Origin: Mesaphorura yosii
Taxonomy: Eukaryota > Arthropoda > Collembola > Poduromorpha > Tullbergiidae
DNA length: 64,000 bases
Assembly: GCA_009869945.1 (NCBI GenBank)
Contig: WIXG01000102.1
Location: 160,133-224,132 of the forward strand
Reading direction: 5' to 3'
Shown: in pieces, positions 1 to 13,916 of the stretch
Numbering within the stretch: the stretch's first letter is position 1
How the letters are laid out: each line of letters starts with the position of its first letter
The notes under the pieces: model-generated
What the model saw: only the letters and a program-made list of their open reading frames with translations
Databases searched by the model: none
Told to the model about the DNA's origin: nothing
Position numbers and translations under genes: made by a program

Positions 1-802
1 GGGGTAAAATTTTCACTTTGCCTCAAATGTTTCGAATATAAACTGCCGGGTGCTGTTGGGTTGGAGAAAGTACTTTGCATTATTACCCATGCAACACGCA
101 GTTTTCGCACTCCAGAAATTCATCGCGTGTGCTGTAGCAAACACGTCAGTAGAGATGTGTGCGTGAAGCCTCCCTTCTTCCAGCGTGCAATTGTCCGCAT
201 GACTTTGACTACTAAACATAAGTGTGCGTATAAATATAAAAGATTTCCGTGATGTTTCTCCGATGGCACTCATTTACATCATTCGCAGTCTGCAGTGTGG
301 CAGGCAGTGCGTGGCTGAATGGGCGAGATCATCAAGGGAAATCTCTTTATCGCCACTGCGACGCACCACTGACTGCTGCATCTCGTTCGCGAGATGCAAT
401 TCCATCCGCTGCTGCCAAGAGGAAATGAAAGTTTGAGAGTTGCAAAGTAAACTCTTAAGCAGAGCGTACTTGCTACCTTTTCCCGTTCCCCACTTGAGAG
501 ATATATTATCATTCCATTAAATTAGACTCATCTACAAATTTAATTAAACCCGCACAAGATGAGCGAACAGGAGAACAAGATTAAAAGACGTATTTACTTT
601 GTGGCAAGTGGCAAGGCAAGACGCATCAGTTAGAGTCAATGCAAACACAAAGATCGTGGACCGCTCGTGCGCTCGATTTCGCCGTCGATGTTTGTCGAAG
701 ATTTACAAGGAGTATAATCGGATGGAATGTGTTACCTGAAGAGTCAAACTTGGAATCCGAACACTCGTTGAATCTGCACACACCTCGTGCTTGGGTGGAG
801 CG

Positions 803-809
803 TATAAAA
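803..809 (+). promoter_or_regulatory. Candidate TATA box (orphan)
   Basis: TATAAAA lies in a GC-containing context. About 50 nt downstream is an ATG (at 865), followed by a perfect GTAAGT donor-like site near 926. The short frame between them (MIAWLCADYS...) is not a recognisable signal peptide, and no following exon was found. This could be the first exon of an unseen gene or a chance match. Confidence 0.2.
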
Positions 810-3800
810 TTTGGGACTGAGGTACAACTTGATTGAGCACTGACAATGACATCATTATGCTATTATGATCGCCTGGCTTTGTGCTGATTACAGCCTTTGT
901 GCATGTTCACGGCTCCATTGCGGTACGTAAGTCGTTTTTCGAGTATTGCATTTCAGTTTTATTATGAGCGTCATAATTATTCATGCATGTCAATCTTTCA
1001 ACACATTAAATCTACCGTCCCTGTCTCCGTCGTCATCATCAATAAATCTTTAACGCGCCATTCCATGACCATTGCCTCCTGCGTGCAATAACATATGGAT
1101 AGGTGTATGCATATGAGAGCTGGAATTTTGATCGACAGATGCAAGATCCTTGGAAGGCTTTAAAAATTTTGTATCGGCACCATAAATCACGATGCAACTT
1201 GAGCCATTAGTCGAATTCCTCAGACTGCCGGGTTTTTGAACCCAATTCATATGTTATGCTTCAAACATGTAAATAAATCCTTCTTGTGTATAATTATTCA
1301 ACGCTTCTTCCCACACTCAAAGCTCAGTCAGAAACCAGCGAGTAATATTTACGTGTGCTGTGAGCGTCAGTAATGCAGCCTGCTAAGAATTTGGCACGGA
1401 AATATTTACATATTTCCTGGTGCTCGTACTTTTATTTAGCAGTCTCTTTTTATGAAAAATGAATTGACGCTCTCCACCAAGTAGCTTAAAAGTTTCAAAA
1501 TTTGTCAATTCGAGAACGCAAAAATTAAGATACATAGTTTAACATCTTGTTATCCCGTCAAAAATTTTTTCGAGCTTCAGGACGAGGTGGAGCCATTGCC
1601 ATTTCGTGTGGAACACGATGCACGTATGCACGGTGCGTATGAGTGAATGACTGCAATGGTCTCGGTTGAGTTATTATTTTGACTTGCCTCCGTTCCGTGC
1701 TTCTTCGTTGTGCTTGTGTCTCTGCCTCCCTGAATATTAACACGCGCAATCACAATTATGCAAAAATTCCGACTGCCACTCAAGACTCGCGAATGCTATC
1801 ATATTTCATCTCCGACCCGGATAGCAAATCTCTATGTTCACTTTGGCACTGTCAGGAAATCAAAGTCTGCTCTATTTATAAATGTTTGCAACGAATGACA
1901 GTCGTGGCGAACGAGTTTGGTGTTTTTGACCGAGAATGATTCGCTAAACGCTTGCACGTGTTCCCAGCCCGTGTACTTTTTCAGCCCCAAAGATTTACGG
2001 TTCGCGATTGAACCCAAACTCATTGTACGGTGTGCGCTTTGAATCAGCTGCCTCATCTTTCACTGGAAGGGAAGACGCAGTGGCTTCAAGCAAACGTGCA
2101 CGAAAGAGGGAAAAGGAAGTTCCGAATTTAAGTGGAAAAATGAAAATGAAGCGAACAAGAACAAAGTCACTGCCTCCTTGAAATATATTTTCAGACTATG
2201 CAAGAAGCTTTGATTCCACTCAATGCTTAAAATAATGGCGTTCGCAGGAACCATAGAATTACACAGATTCATCAGAAAAGTAGTCTTAGCGGAGAAAGGC
2301 AAAACAAGGGTAGACTTCAGCTTTTGTGATTCTTATTTCCATAAACATGGTATTATACTTTTATGACTGCACATAAAATTTACGCAATTAGCCCACGCTT
2401 GAAATCATTAAACTAAATTTAGTTGCATCTAATTCCTCATCGCAATTCATCATGCATGAAAGTGGCACTTAATTGAAATGACAACCAAATGGATCTCTGG
2501 ATTCAAGAACAATAGGGCATGAATTTCTTTCCCTTGTAATAAATTACAGCGAGCTATACTTCATATACGATTAGCATTCAAACTTCGCAAAATGCGAATT
2601 TTACAATTGAGAATTAACTAAAGGACATTAGAAAATTTATGGGCCAAAAATAAGAAGGGAAACTTGCTGAGCGAAAATTGTGACGGTATTCGGCTTTAGG
2701 AAATACAGTAATTCAAAGAACAGTTCCTATTCGGTGACTTATGTCGTAGTACTAAAAACTTACAAAATAAACCTATTAACCAATAATAGGGTAATATAAA
2801 ATATACATTCGGTTTTTAATTAGATCATTTCCGGAGTATTTCTTCTCATCTCTCGATTCATGAATGAGAGGATAAAATAGTCACATAAATTAAGATTTTG
2901 CTTCTTGTATTGAGAGTGCAGTTCTTACAGCACAGTATGGTACAATACGTTACGACGGCCACGGCTCTGCGTCTCGTCATTGAATCTTTCCAGTTAGTTC
3001 TCTCAACGCTCCGTGCAGAATAAAACTGTCAACTAAAGCACAGTGTTCAATCAATTATATTTCTGATGAAATATTATTTCAGGCTGCAAGGTTGACGACG
3101 AACGATGACAGGAGAAATTGAATTTCGAGACAAAAGGGGGAAAGCAATTACGCCATTGTTTCTACCATTACTTTCCCGTCCTCGGACTGGTCTAAGGGTC
3201 TAAGCTTGTACGCTGCACACATATGGACATTTGTACCCGTTTTATATCACATCCATCGGAAACGCGGTATTAAATGGAGAATATTAACTTTAGCTCAATT
3301 CACCAGGAACGTGGACCATGAGGACTGACGTGAAACGAGAATGAACACATCTTCTGGCTGCTGCGGCTGGCGCTTTAAGGACAGACAGCTTCAATTTCAA
3401 ACTCACATGGGGCTCATACTTCGTTCGCGTTCTCATGTGCTCAACAACTGATTCATTCAAGTCCTATTATTACGCTTAGCATTTTCGTGAATGGCTTGCT
3501 CGAAGATCCCTGTTCGACACACTCCGTAGTCATCGAATCGAAGGTGTCCAAGATGTAACCACACGATTGCTCGGATGCATGCGATTAATTCGTCATCCTA
3601 ACGTGATTTGAAATAGTTTGCAGCAGATGAAGCAGATGAACCTCGTTTGTGTGCCGGAAAGTCAGTCAAAAGTTATACCGATGCGATGACGAACCTGTGG
3701 TTTCCTCTTTCGTAGCGCTGTCGGTTTGTGTCCCTTCTTTAGGCTTTGTACATGTAAGGTTTCATGTATTTGCATGAATGCCTGCCTGGACTGCATCCTG

Positions 3801-6800
3801 GACTCAGTGCATTGTGTTGTTTGAATTTGAACTTATTGAACTTTTCTTGACTGACAATTTATGTTCGAGTAATTTTCCTGACTGAGGACATTCGTACTCA
3901 TTATGCGTTTGAATTGATATGCAGATTATGATTCAATGCACTTGTTCACACTATTTTTAGGTTAAGCTTGTTGTATGAATGTGTGTGCGCGCGCTAGGCT
4001 AAGATTGCTGCCAAGCATTAACACAACGTTTGGGTATAAATACAGTAGAGCCAAAGCATGTGTTCTGGTCCCCGGTCATTCTGGTTTTGGCATTCTTGCT
4101 GTAAAGTAATTCTGATTATTCCCCGTGCATAAAACATGGAGCTTTATGCTTTTAATTCTGTCTCGTCAAGTCTCAAGTTTTCCAATTCATTTTCTTGTGG
4201 TCAGTTGTCTCATCCGTCGTTGTCAATTTGTCTCGAATTCATTTGTGTTTTGTCACAATTGGTCTCGTCGGTTGTTCCAGTTTGCGCCTGCATTAGGGGT
4301 CACCAGTCTACAAGTGGTGTCTCACTTTGGTCAACCGCACCCCAGTTTACCTATTCCAAGGAAGGCCAATCTTTCTCAATCTAATCAACCTTTCTGTCTC
4401 ATCGACTAGCCGTAATTTTTCATGAACTGGCCGTAGCTTTCGGAACCACTTTCGTCACTGCAACTACGGGTTGGAATCAAACGCATCTTGTTCGGAACCG
4501 GCCGCAACCTTATTGCCTGTCTGTTGACGTTCTGTTGCCTAAATTAGTATAACCTACACCCTCTTTCCCCTTCCCGTCGCAACTTTCGAGAAATAATTAG
4601 ACACACACTTTCATTGACAGAGAAAGCAAACCACACTTTTGGAAAAGGGCTCGTTGGCTGGAACACATTTTCATGCTTCGCATCATTTTTTTCCAATCTG
4701 GCCACACTTGCGTTGCAATCCTGAACATACGCCGCACATGCTTCTTTACAGCTTCGTGGATGGTGAATTTAATGGAGCTGAACCAAAAGGAAACGATTTG
4801 GTGAGTTAAACGTGGTGGGTTTTAAAATTCATCCTGCGGGTGTGCGTGGCAGTCGTCTCAGATCAGCTGAGACGTATGCACAAGTTTGAGGTATTTTACA
4901 TTGAGCTGTGTGGTCTAAAAGAATGACCGGATAGCGCCGCAAAAGTGTAGTTCCTTTTGTGGTTCCAGTTTAATCAGTCAGATTAGTAACAAGGCTCTGC
5001 ACAACGGACAGAATAAGAACTGCCTGCAGTCGGGCCAATGGCAGTGTTAACAGAAGCTTTGGATCGTTGATCATTTCGTTGGCCGTTGCAGTGTTTAATC
5101 GAAATCCTCAAGCCCTGGAGTGATAAAGAGGTAGCGGGGTTTGTTGGCATGTGCATGGCATTGATGACCAAATCTAACGTCAGCGGAGTGTGAAACTAGC
5201 CTCCAACCATCAGACACAGCAACCGAGGCTCGTACATATGAAAACTAAACGTAAGGCAGGAAAGTGGTGAAAAAATATTTTCCAAATTCTCCCATGTAAT
5301 GTCAATGTCCAACAAGAATTTCTCTAAATCGCAGGCGATGAACTGCAAACTGCAGAGACCTCGGCCTTAACGAATTCGAGAGCGGAGAAAAACCGAAAAT
5401 TTCATTTTTTCTAGAGTTCAAATCTGCTCGTTCTGTCCTTTTCTCTGTTTTCGGGCAAAGCGCGGAGATGAAGCAATATATTATGTAGTTCTGGTTCATC
5501 TCTTTCTCTTTTTTTGCAAGGAAGGAGTAACATCAGCTGCCCTTTTGGGCACAAATGCATTTGCGGTGCTTTACCCAACATCGCGAGCGTGCGAGTAGAC
5601 TTTTCTTGAAATATTATCTATCTTGTGGTCATACTACAAGAGGACCGAGATCCAAACACACACGGATCCAGTGTATCTGCTCGCACATGTGTTTGCGTTG
5701 GAGTCATCCGATGAGTAATGTTCTCGGTATGAAAATCCAAAGGATTGCTTTTCTCGTTATTATTCTTTTTCTCACCAAGAGAAGAATCTTATAAAATTCT
5801 TGCTTACTTGGGACGACGACAAGATCTCAGAGCATCGGACGAGGCAGTGGCAGAGCTACTTAAGTTAAGCTGCCTGGAAGCCTACAAAACGCCTGCTTGG
5901 ACATTGCTGATCCTGCAAGGATAAGCCAAAGTAAACTCGACTCATGTGTTTTCACATCTCGGACTCCGAGAACCATGTGCGTCCATTATTACATAAATAT
6001 GTGGCCGTCAACGTGGTGTGAATGTCTGTAATGTAATACTCGCGGCACTTCGTTAATGTCCCCTGGCATCACACCACGACCACCAAAGCAATCGCATGTA
6101 ACCCGTTGCCGCACCGTATAAATATATATTTAATGCTGTCCGGTATTAGTTTCTTATTCTCCGAGTTCCGTGTGTGGTCTGGGTTACCAATTTCCTGTCT
6201 TTGGACTCAATTCGGGAAGAGACTCCGGCCTGGAATTCGATTCATTGCTTGTCTAACTGGAATGCACTGTTTACATACTTTATCTTCTTCGTTCGCTCTC
6301 TTGGCAGGAGTTTTCATCACTTTCTATTTGCACAGAAACCGGGTGAAGCAAATATTGGAAGTGCCCGCGGCCGTAATAAAGAAATTGTTACATCGACCAC
6401 CAGAAACGAAACTTTTGCGCCGCAAATTTATTCCAGCATCCTTTGAACTGAATTCTAGAATACACTTGACTCAAGTAATGTAATGTGTGGATGGACAATT
6501 AATTCCTTGACATCTCTTAAATGGTTTCAGCGTGAATGACCCAGCGCACAATTCTTTGAGTGACAGCTTCTCCTTCTGGCGAAGGTGTGACGTGAATCCT
6601 TGTGCACCGATCACGAAGAATGGAGAAAGAAACAAGAATAGAGAAATATTGGTGGTGGAGCTGACAGCAAATTTAAAAGACATGGTCATTTATCAAAATG
6701 GCAGAAGCCTCTGGGCACTACAATGGATCTGGTTACAATGGAGAAAGTTGAAGTTGGACGCGGACACAAGAAAAAGAAAGAGTGCAAAGATAGTATAAAG

Positions 6801-6917
6801 GAAAGAAGCTATTGGGAAGTGAGATGTGCAGAAAGGACGGGGAATGATACCATGTTAATTCTGTCCGGTTCTCTTGCATAACATAATGTATTGCAGGTCA
6901 AATTATCGCTGGTGAGA

Positions 6918-7050
6918 CGGGGTTTATTGCGGGGTGGTCGCTTGAGCTATTTTTAGCTCAGGGAGAGGGAGTTCATTGCAGGGTGTCCCCTTAGGCTATT
7001 TTTAGCTCAGGGAGGGGAGTTCATTCAGGGTTGGCCCCTTAGCTTAGATC
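6918..7050. repeat. Tandem repeat, about 49-bp unit, roughly 2.5 copies
   Basis: The phrase GCTATTTTTAGCTCAGGGAG recurs with a period of about 49 nt (near 6946 and 6995). Each copy is followed by a GAGTTCATT(G)CAGGG segment, and a third partial copy ends near 7046. In the first copy GAGCTA-TTTT-TAGCTC (6944-6959) is a perfect 6-bp-stem hairpin. It is a minisatellite-like array with no coding potential. Confidence 0.7.
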
Positions 7051-8856
7051 ATTATTTCAAGCAGGTCAACCGTAAAATGAAAGAAATTTTAATTCAAGTT
7101 CAAGTTCAGCTCAACTTCATTCAATAACCTGAAGAAATGCCTTTCAACCTGTTACTCTAATGCGCGATCAACATCTAACCTCAAAATACTCGAGCCTCGT
7201 CGCCAGCTACACACTCGCCTTTGTCTTTGTTGCGTTTGACATTGAACTGCAATACTGCAATTGAATTTGAAAAGACGAAAGTTTGACTTTGCTTTTTTAC
7301 CGTGGCTCGTAAAAGAAAAATTGAATGGTAAAATGCCGCATGCTGTTTCTTTATCCTGCTCCTTTGATGTTTTTCGAATACGCGAATTTGAAACCATCAT
7401 CATTCATCATGACACATGAATAAGAGTATATATTTCATTTTCATTATTTATTATCCTGCTCCGTGCTCCAAGAATAAGAATGGAATTGAGTGGGACTCCT
7501 CGCTCACAGGAACCGACTCCAATGCGCGGCTTCTCGTGTCACTTGCACTACTCGCGTAACCTGAAGACATGCTAAATAGATGCACTGGTTGAGTCATTAA
7601 ATAATTTTTCTACATGGCCCAAGTTCACCGGATCCTGTGAAGCCAGACCTCAGCTCCACGTCGACGGTGTTGATTCAATTTCTCGAAGCGATGACTTTTG
7701 CCAGAGACTATCAACCTCACTCTTGTCTTGTTCTTGATGATTTATTAACCGCGGCACACTGTTCAGTTTTCCATGAATTTTTAAAGTTCATTTTGCCAGA
7801 GATTGTTGGACTTTAGGTCTGCTCAGTTGCCCCATTTCGTTTGTTGTTGAGTGAAATGAAACAGTAAAATCTCCGTAGCACTTTTTACAGACGTGAACCT
7901 ACAGTGGAGCTGGAACCTGCAAGTTCGCTTGTGGAAATGGACGAACGTCTGTATGTTTTTAATGCCCTGCGCGTACGAGAGCTAAGAAAAGGTTAATCAA
8001 TCTGTCAACCACTTTACGCACATGCGCATGCACCTTATCCAGAACGCTTCGTGGCGATTTCGAGACAAGTCGACCCTTCGTTGCCTTGCGCAACTGCCAC
8101 GCACGCACCAGACATGCACTCATTCTCAGCTAGGGGAGCTCTACTTGGCTAAGATTGCGTTTAGTTCGAAGGAGATTGGGAAATATTTTGAACTTTCTTG
8201 TGAGGAGGCGAGGGCGGAATGTGTGAGAAAATTTTTAACAGGCGTGATGATAAAAATTAAACACCCGAGAAAAAGATGAAAAGCAGAACACGAAAATCAT
8301 CACGTAAGCCAACCAAAACAACTGCAAATCTGTCTGCCTTAAGACGGCAATGGTCGCAGTTCCTCGGCGCAACTCCTTCACGCTGATCTGTCTCAAGTCA
8401 AGCCAGCAGGGTCGTTATCAATCAAATCGTCACGGTTCCGCAAAGAACCACAAGTCAAAGCATTGCCATTTCCCATTGAAACTGTTTCAATGGACGCCTT
8501 TTAAAGTGCTCATTGTTCTGGGCGCTTTTATACTAAATCTATAAATATGATATTGTATCAATCCATTATTTATTAAGTGTTGAATTGTGCGAGGTCTTTG
8601 GTTTCTCGTGAACTCTCTTTCTTAATGTCAGGGATCTTGTAAAAGTCAAGCCGTTAGCCTGTCCGTCTTTGTTATTGTGTACAGAAAAGAAAGAGGAAAA
8701 GTCCAGAATTGCTCCGTTTTGGGGTTTCTCGCTTGCGATTGCGTTGCGATACGTCTTACGTGCACAATATTTCATAATACGATAAAAAAGTAACAGAAAT
8801 CCACATGAAAAGAAAGTCGAGTCAAACTAAGCTTGATCCTTCATTGCCGTGTTGTG

Positions 8857-8918
8857 TATAAAAAGTGAAGCCATTCTCCATTCCGTTCTTTTCATTCACG
8901 CACACTGGAGCTGTGAGT
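8857..8918 (+). promoter_or_regulatory. Candidate TATA + initiator + first-exon donor (orphan)
   Basis: TATAAAAAG begins at 8857. TCATTC, an arthropod initiator-like match, is centred on 8894, about 37 nt downstream. A donor-like GCT|GTGAGTAA follows within 20 nt. This is the layout of a short non-coding first exon. No coding exon that it could splice to was recognised before 18.4 kb. Confidence 0.3.
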
Positions 8919-11900
8919 AATTCTCCTGCCAACTATTTACTTATACTCTGAGAAATTACGCAACATTTCCTTCGTGGTGTGGTTTTCTTCAGGATTCCTT
9001 TGCCAAGAAAAATGTCTCAAATTGTTGCATTCACTTTTCGCTAACTTCTTTTAAATTTGTGCTTATGTGCAAAGCTCTAAAACTTGAAATTCGATGTTAA
9101 TTGCTTTCAACCTGTTTCGATTATCAAACGCGTAACACAACTCAATTCAGTCAATCACACAAGGCGAAGAATCTCTGGTCTGGTTCTGAACTTCTAGCAC
9201 TTTCGCCGATGTGCGTGTGAATGTTTCATCAATGCATGCGATAAACCCTGAAACAAATGTATAAATCATCATGTCAGAATGATGAGTTTTCCTTTCCATT
9301 CACGGGGAAGATTTTCTTTTCTCTCGCTTTCATTCTGCGTCGAGGGCTTCTCTTTCTCCTTCCCTTCTTCTGCCTTTCTTCCTTTGGCAACAATGAAATT
9401 TAAGTGTATTCACATGCAGACAAACATTTATTTTAAGCTTTAACAATTCATCTTTTTATTGTCTGGGTGTCTCTCCACGTTTTAACAGTTCACTTTGCAT
9501 TATTACCTTTCTCCCTTCTGTGTGAACTCGGATTGCATCAAGACTTGAATGTTGTGAAACCAGAGGCATTTATGGTATCTTCACAGATTGTTGATTTGGG
9601 CTCTCCGCCTAGCAGACGGGGTTTGACCGACGCATCCGTCAGGGAACTTGAAATTGCAGGGACACGTAATATTTATGTCTAACGTTTCGACGGATACACT
9701 AAGTACTTATTTCGTATCCAAAAATGAGTGGTCAGTTGTGTGTGAAATAACTGACCAAAGGAAAGCTATAGCCAAAGGTTCTGTGGTTTATTTATTTAAT
9801 TTCGGTTAAATGTATACTTTTGAAGCAGCAAATCGTGAAAATCAATACTTGAGAATTTCGAGAGTATCAAATTGTTTATTCTTACCAGAATCTGAATCGC
9901 AAATCCGAAATCTCAAACACAAAAGGCGATATATTTGCATTGCCAATTCAGCAGCTTGGGAGGCAGGGCGAGCAGTTGCACATCCGTTTCTCGAAAGTCG
10001 TGGAAAAGGGGTTGACAGTCTGAAGTAGAAAGTAAATTGCACACCAATAAATCAGTTTCTATGATCACACATACACGTAGATATGCATCAAATAATATGA
10101 ACACACAGAGTTCGATGTAGGAACCTGGGACTCTGCCGCCGTTCCTCCAAACGTCGGCTTTCTTTCTGCTTCTACTGCCGAAAGAGAAAATTGCATATGT
10201 CAGCACGAGAATCCGCATACATAACGGCAACACGATGGGAGTTGGTCTTTGTCAAAGAAATACCCGAGACTGAAAAGCTCTGTTTGAACGAGAAACCACA
10301 AATTGCAATAGATTCGGTGGGCGTCATGTAATATTTTTATCCGCTTGAACCGTGTGGTCTGGCGCTAGTTGCAAGCCCAAACGCAGTGCTAAGTCGAATT
10401 TCATAAAGAACGTATACGAGCTTTACATAATTTATTTCGACTCAAGTACAAAGTGCAGATTTTGCAAGAATTCATCTCTCCAGGCTGGATGTGTGGCAGG
10501 TTAAGGTGCAGGAAGCAGTTCGAAGCTGCAGGAGAACCTTCAGAGAAGGTACTCTCTGACTACGGATCCCATCAGACTCGCCTTTCACCAAATACTGGGC
10601 AGACATCTACGGCAACATGAGCAATTAACGTGAATTGCTACCCTCATCTTTACCTGCATCATCGTCTTTACTTGGATGGTATAAACTGTGGATTTCGGTA
10701 TGAAATACTCGACAATGAAAGGGGTGAAAAATCCATCTGATAATCAAAATCCTGGAATCACTTCCTGAATGAATAAAAATAGCGCGACAAAAGGACGTGC
10801 TTGATCCGTCAATTTCTGAATTTGATGACACATTCCACACGGTTTCATTCCATTACATAATCCTAATAAGCTGGTGTCAGAATCAAATATCGCCATTGTC
10901 GCACTCAATACTCCCAGCCCCTGTTCTTGAGATGCATCTCGCAATTCTCGCTCAATAGTATCGATGATACGATACCCTGTCCTGCGTCATTTATTTTTCC
11001 CCAACTTTATTGAACTTCTCCCCAATAACTCAGGCGCCATAATTTATTCAGCATTGAATTTAAAAGAGCATCATTGCACGAGGTTTTCTTCGTATTTCCC
11101 TTTTTTTGTAAATAAGCTCAATATTTGACGGAAAAGGAAGCCCGGCGAATGCCGTATTCAATGCAACACAATACAAAATCCAGGCAAAATCAAATAACAG
11201 GAGATTTGAGCGAACAATGCAGCGGAAGAATTCGTCCGTAGAGCGTCAGCCAAATCAGTGGAATTCGTCATATTCAGGAAGCAACATAAACCTGCGTCTT
11301 CGCATTTTAAGGCTACTCGGCGTCCCTCGACTTCGAGTTGCACTCGTTCGGAAAGGGTAGTTGAATTCCATCCTGAATTCTCTGTCTTTAATTTTTATTG
11401 AAATAAAAAGGCAAGACGACTTTTTATATTGATTTTATTGTTCTCTCTTAATATCACCATTATCTAGTAAACTAGTAAATGAGGTATCGCTGGGGTTCGG
11501 CGGTTGGACGGCTCATCATTTACGCGCAAAGATGAATTTGGTCAGGTTGGAGGTCAACTTTTCCTGCGCAACACTGAAACGCTTAAAATGAATAATAAAA
11601 TACATTTTTGGAGATGAATCCCTTCACGTTTATCCAGTTTGAAAAAAACCAGAGACTCTCGCAGCAGCCAGAGCAGATGAGACGAGACTGGAAGGGAAAT
11701 GAAGGATTATAATATTTAAGTGTTTGTGTGAGAGTGGCTCAACAACAAAAATGTTGGGGGAGGATTTCTCTTGCGCATCGTGAAATAATCGAACAATAAT
11801 AAAAATGCACTAACTTCGTTAGTCGGCTTTGTGGGTCCGCGATGAAAATTCATCGAATCAACTCTTTTCTTGCCCAGAGTCTAAAAATCCCACATGTGCC

Positions 11901-13916
11901 ACGTTCACCAAACAATAATAATAGAATGGAATCCAATTAAAGGCCAATCAATCATTTTACTCTGTCTTTCCCAGCCTCACACCACTTTACGCAGGCAAGG
12001 CGCTCAGAGCTTATGGCCACTTATCCCACCCAACCTAATCTCCAATCTCCAAAACAACTTCAGCTCCTTTCTGGCCGCTTGCCTGCACAAAGAGTCAGAC
12101 ACTTGGTCACTATTTTGCATCCAGGTCTTATGTTAGCCATGAGTCGAAGCATTTTCCGTGGATAATTGGAAATTGCTAGATTTTTGAATAATTCCTTCTC
12201 CTTTGCTGATAATGTGCAACTTCAGTACGACTATGACATCTGTGAGCGTGTTGCACACATTCAAGCCAGCAGACGTAGTGCAGCCTTCCTCCAAGTTTGA
12301 TTCCTAACGCATATTCGGGCTATTCCAAAGGCATTACAAATTGCATAAGAATGCAATGCATCATCCGACAATAGATTACGAACAGAGATGTATCAGTTCA
12401 CGTGCAGTGGAACGGCCGAAACAAACGCGAGTTTATCTTTAATCGGTCAATCTGACAATCACAAAAGTACCACAAAAAGGCAAGCATGCCAGTGGTCACA
12501 AACGTAAAGTCAGGAAGACACATTTTATACTTTTAGAGAATGATGGATGAGTGCTCACTAAAAAAAGTGCATGCTCGTTCTTCCAAACCGTAGATTTTTT
12601 GTCTTTTGTATTTTACACTTTGGCTTTAGCATGGCATTTACTTTTTACGTGCTGCTGGAACCAAAAACTTTTCCCTGCGTTGCTCGTTGTCAGTGCGGGT
12701 CGTCCTCCTCGAATCCTCCTTCCTGGACTTCCCACCACTTTACTCGGCTCACCAACCTGAGTTACTGCTGTAATATGAACAATTCATTTAACTAACCAAC
12801 TTTATGCATGCATCAACCATCAACTTGTCTCATCTATCAAACATTTTTTGTGGCTTGACTTTGCGATACTCTCTTTACGAGATCGCTTTGCGGTGGCGCA
12901 GTCCCTACTACAAATTGATAATTACGAACGGACGCAACGTGTTTTGGAAATAATTGACAGATGCGCAAGGAGACTTCCAAGCCCTTAATGGAGGACCATA
13001 TTTGTAGTTTGAGCCACTGTAGCAATGACAGTCCATTTCGATGCAATCAAAGCCCACCTCCAACCATCTGAAGAATTCGTTGCAGAAATGGGCACGCAGA
13101 AGTGTTTCCATTTAGGAATATCAAAATTTTAATTACTTTCTGTGCTTGCTCCGACACAGTCCATTTGCTAATGAGTCATTACCAATGACACTGGGAAGCT
13201 GTAACAACAGCTTCCTCAAGATCTGAAAGTCGTATGAGCTAGAACTCCGTGTGTTGCGTGTCTGACGATGGCAAGATGCACATTTATCATTCACAATTCA
13301 CAGTCGATTACATCACTCGATGAGAGTACCAGCAACACGACCAGCGCAGTTTACAACAACATTGTGAAATCACAAAAGAAATAATGAGGCAGGTGGGAGT
13401 GTTGTGTTTTAAATCATTTCTCCTGCGTCTTGTACGTCCTCCTGCTCAGCAGCGGTGGCAACGGCGCTCATTCTCTCACCAGTCAACGGAAATGAAAGAA
13501 AAATGAATGTGCGCGGAGGAAATCATCTGAGAACGAACGCTTTTTGTACCCGCACAGTCGCAGCTCAAGTTTAAATTGCGAGGTGCAAAAAACGAAGGCT
13601 CATTACTTCATTTGTTTTTGTGCGTGGCTCGAAAAGAGAACGCGAATGGAGCAGGTTGATGATTGAAACAGAAGTGTAATTGAATAGCCTAATCCCGTAC
13701 TCGTCGTTGGGTCGAGTCGGATGTGAGATTTATCGATCCTGTTCATTTAAATGCTTGCTCTCTCACGGTCGGCGGTGATAAATGTCCATCCATAAACTTC
13801 GTCAATCTCGCATTTGGGCTTGACAAACTACTTTCGATACTGGAGACTGAAAGCTCAGCATCAGCACTTATTGACGACTTTCTTTAATGACTGTGAGCAG
13901 GGGGCGCAGGATTCTA

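Larger units (their letters stand above)
1..8856. other. Gene-poor region, no supported coding gene
   Basis: No open frame here resembles a protein family I recognise, and none joins others through convincing splice sites. The longest frame (about 125 codons near 6106-6483) has no recognisable motif. The stretch holds an isolated TATA box near 803, a TATAAATA near 4035 with a TCATT initiator-like site 43 nt further on, and the short tandem repeat at 6918-7050. It may be intergenic, or intronic to a gene extending beyond the left edge. Confidence 0.5.

Noticed and set aside
6106-6483. 125-codon plus-strand frame with some hydrophobic stretches
   Set aside because: No family motif, no linked exons, and overlapping frames of similar quality; length is within chance expectation for this window.
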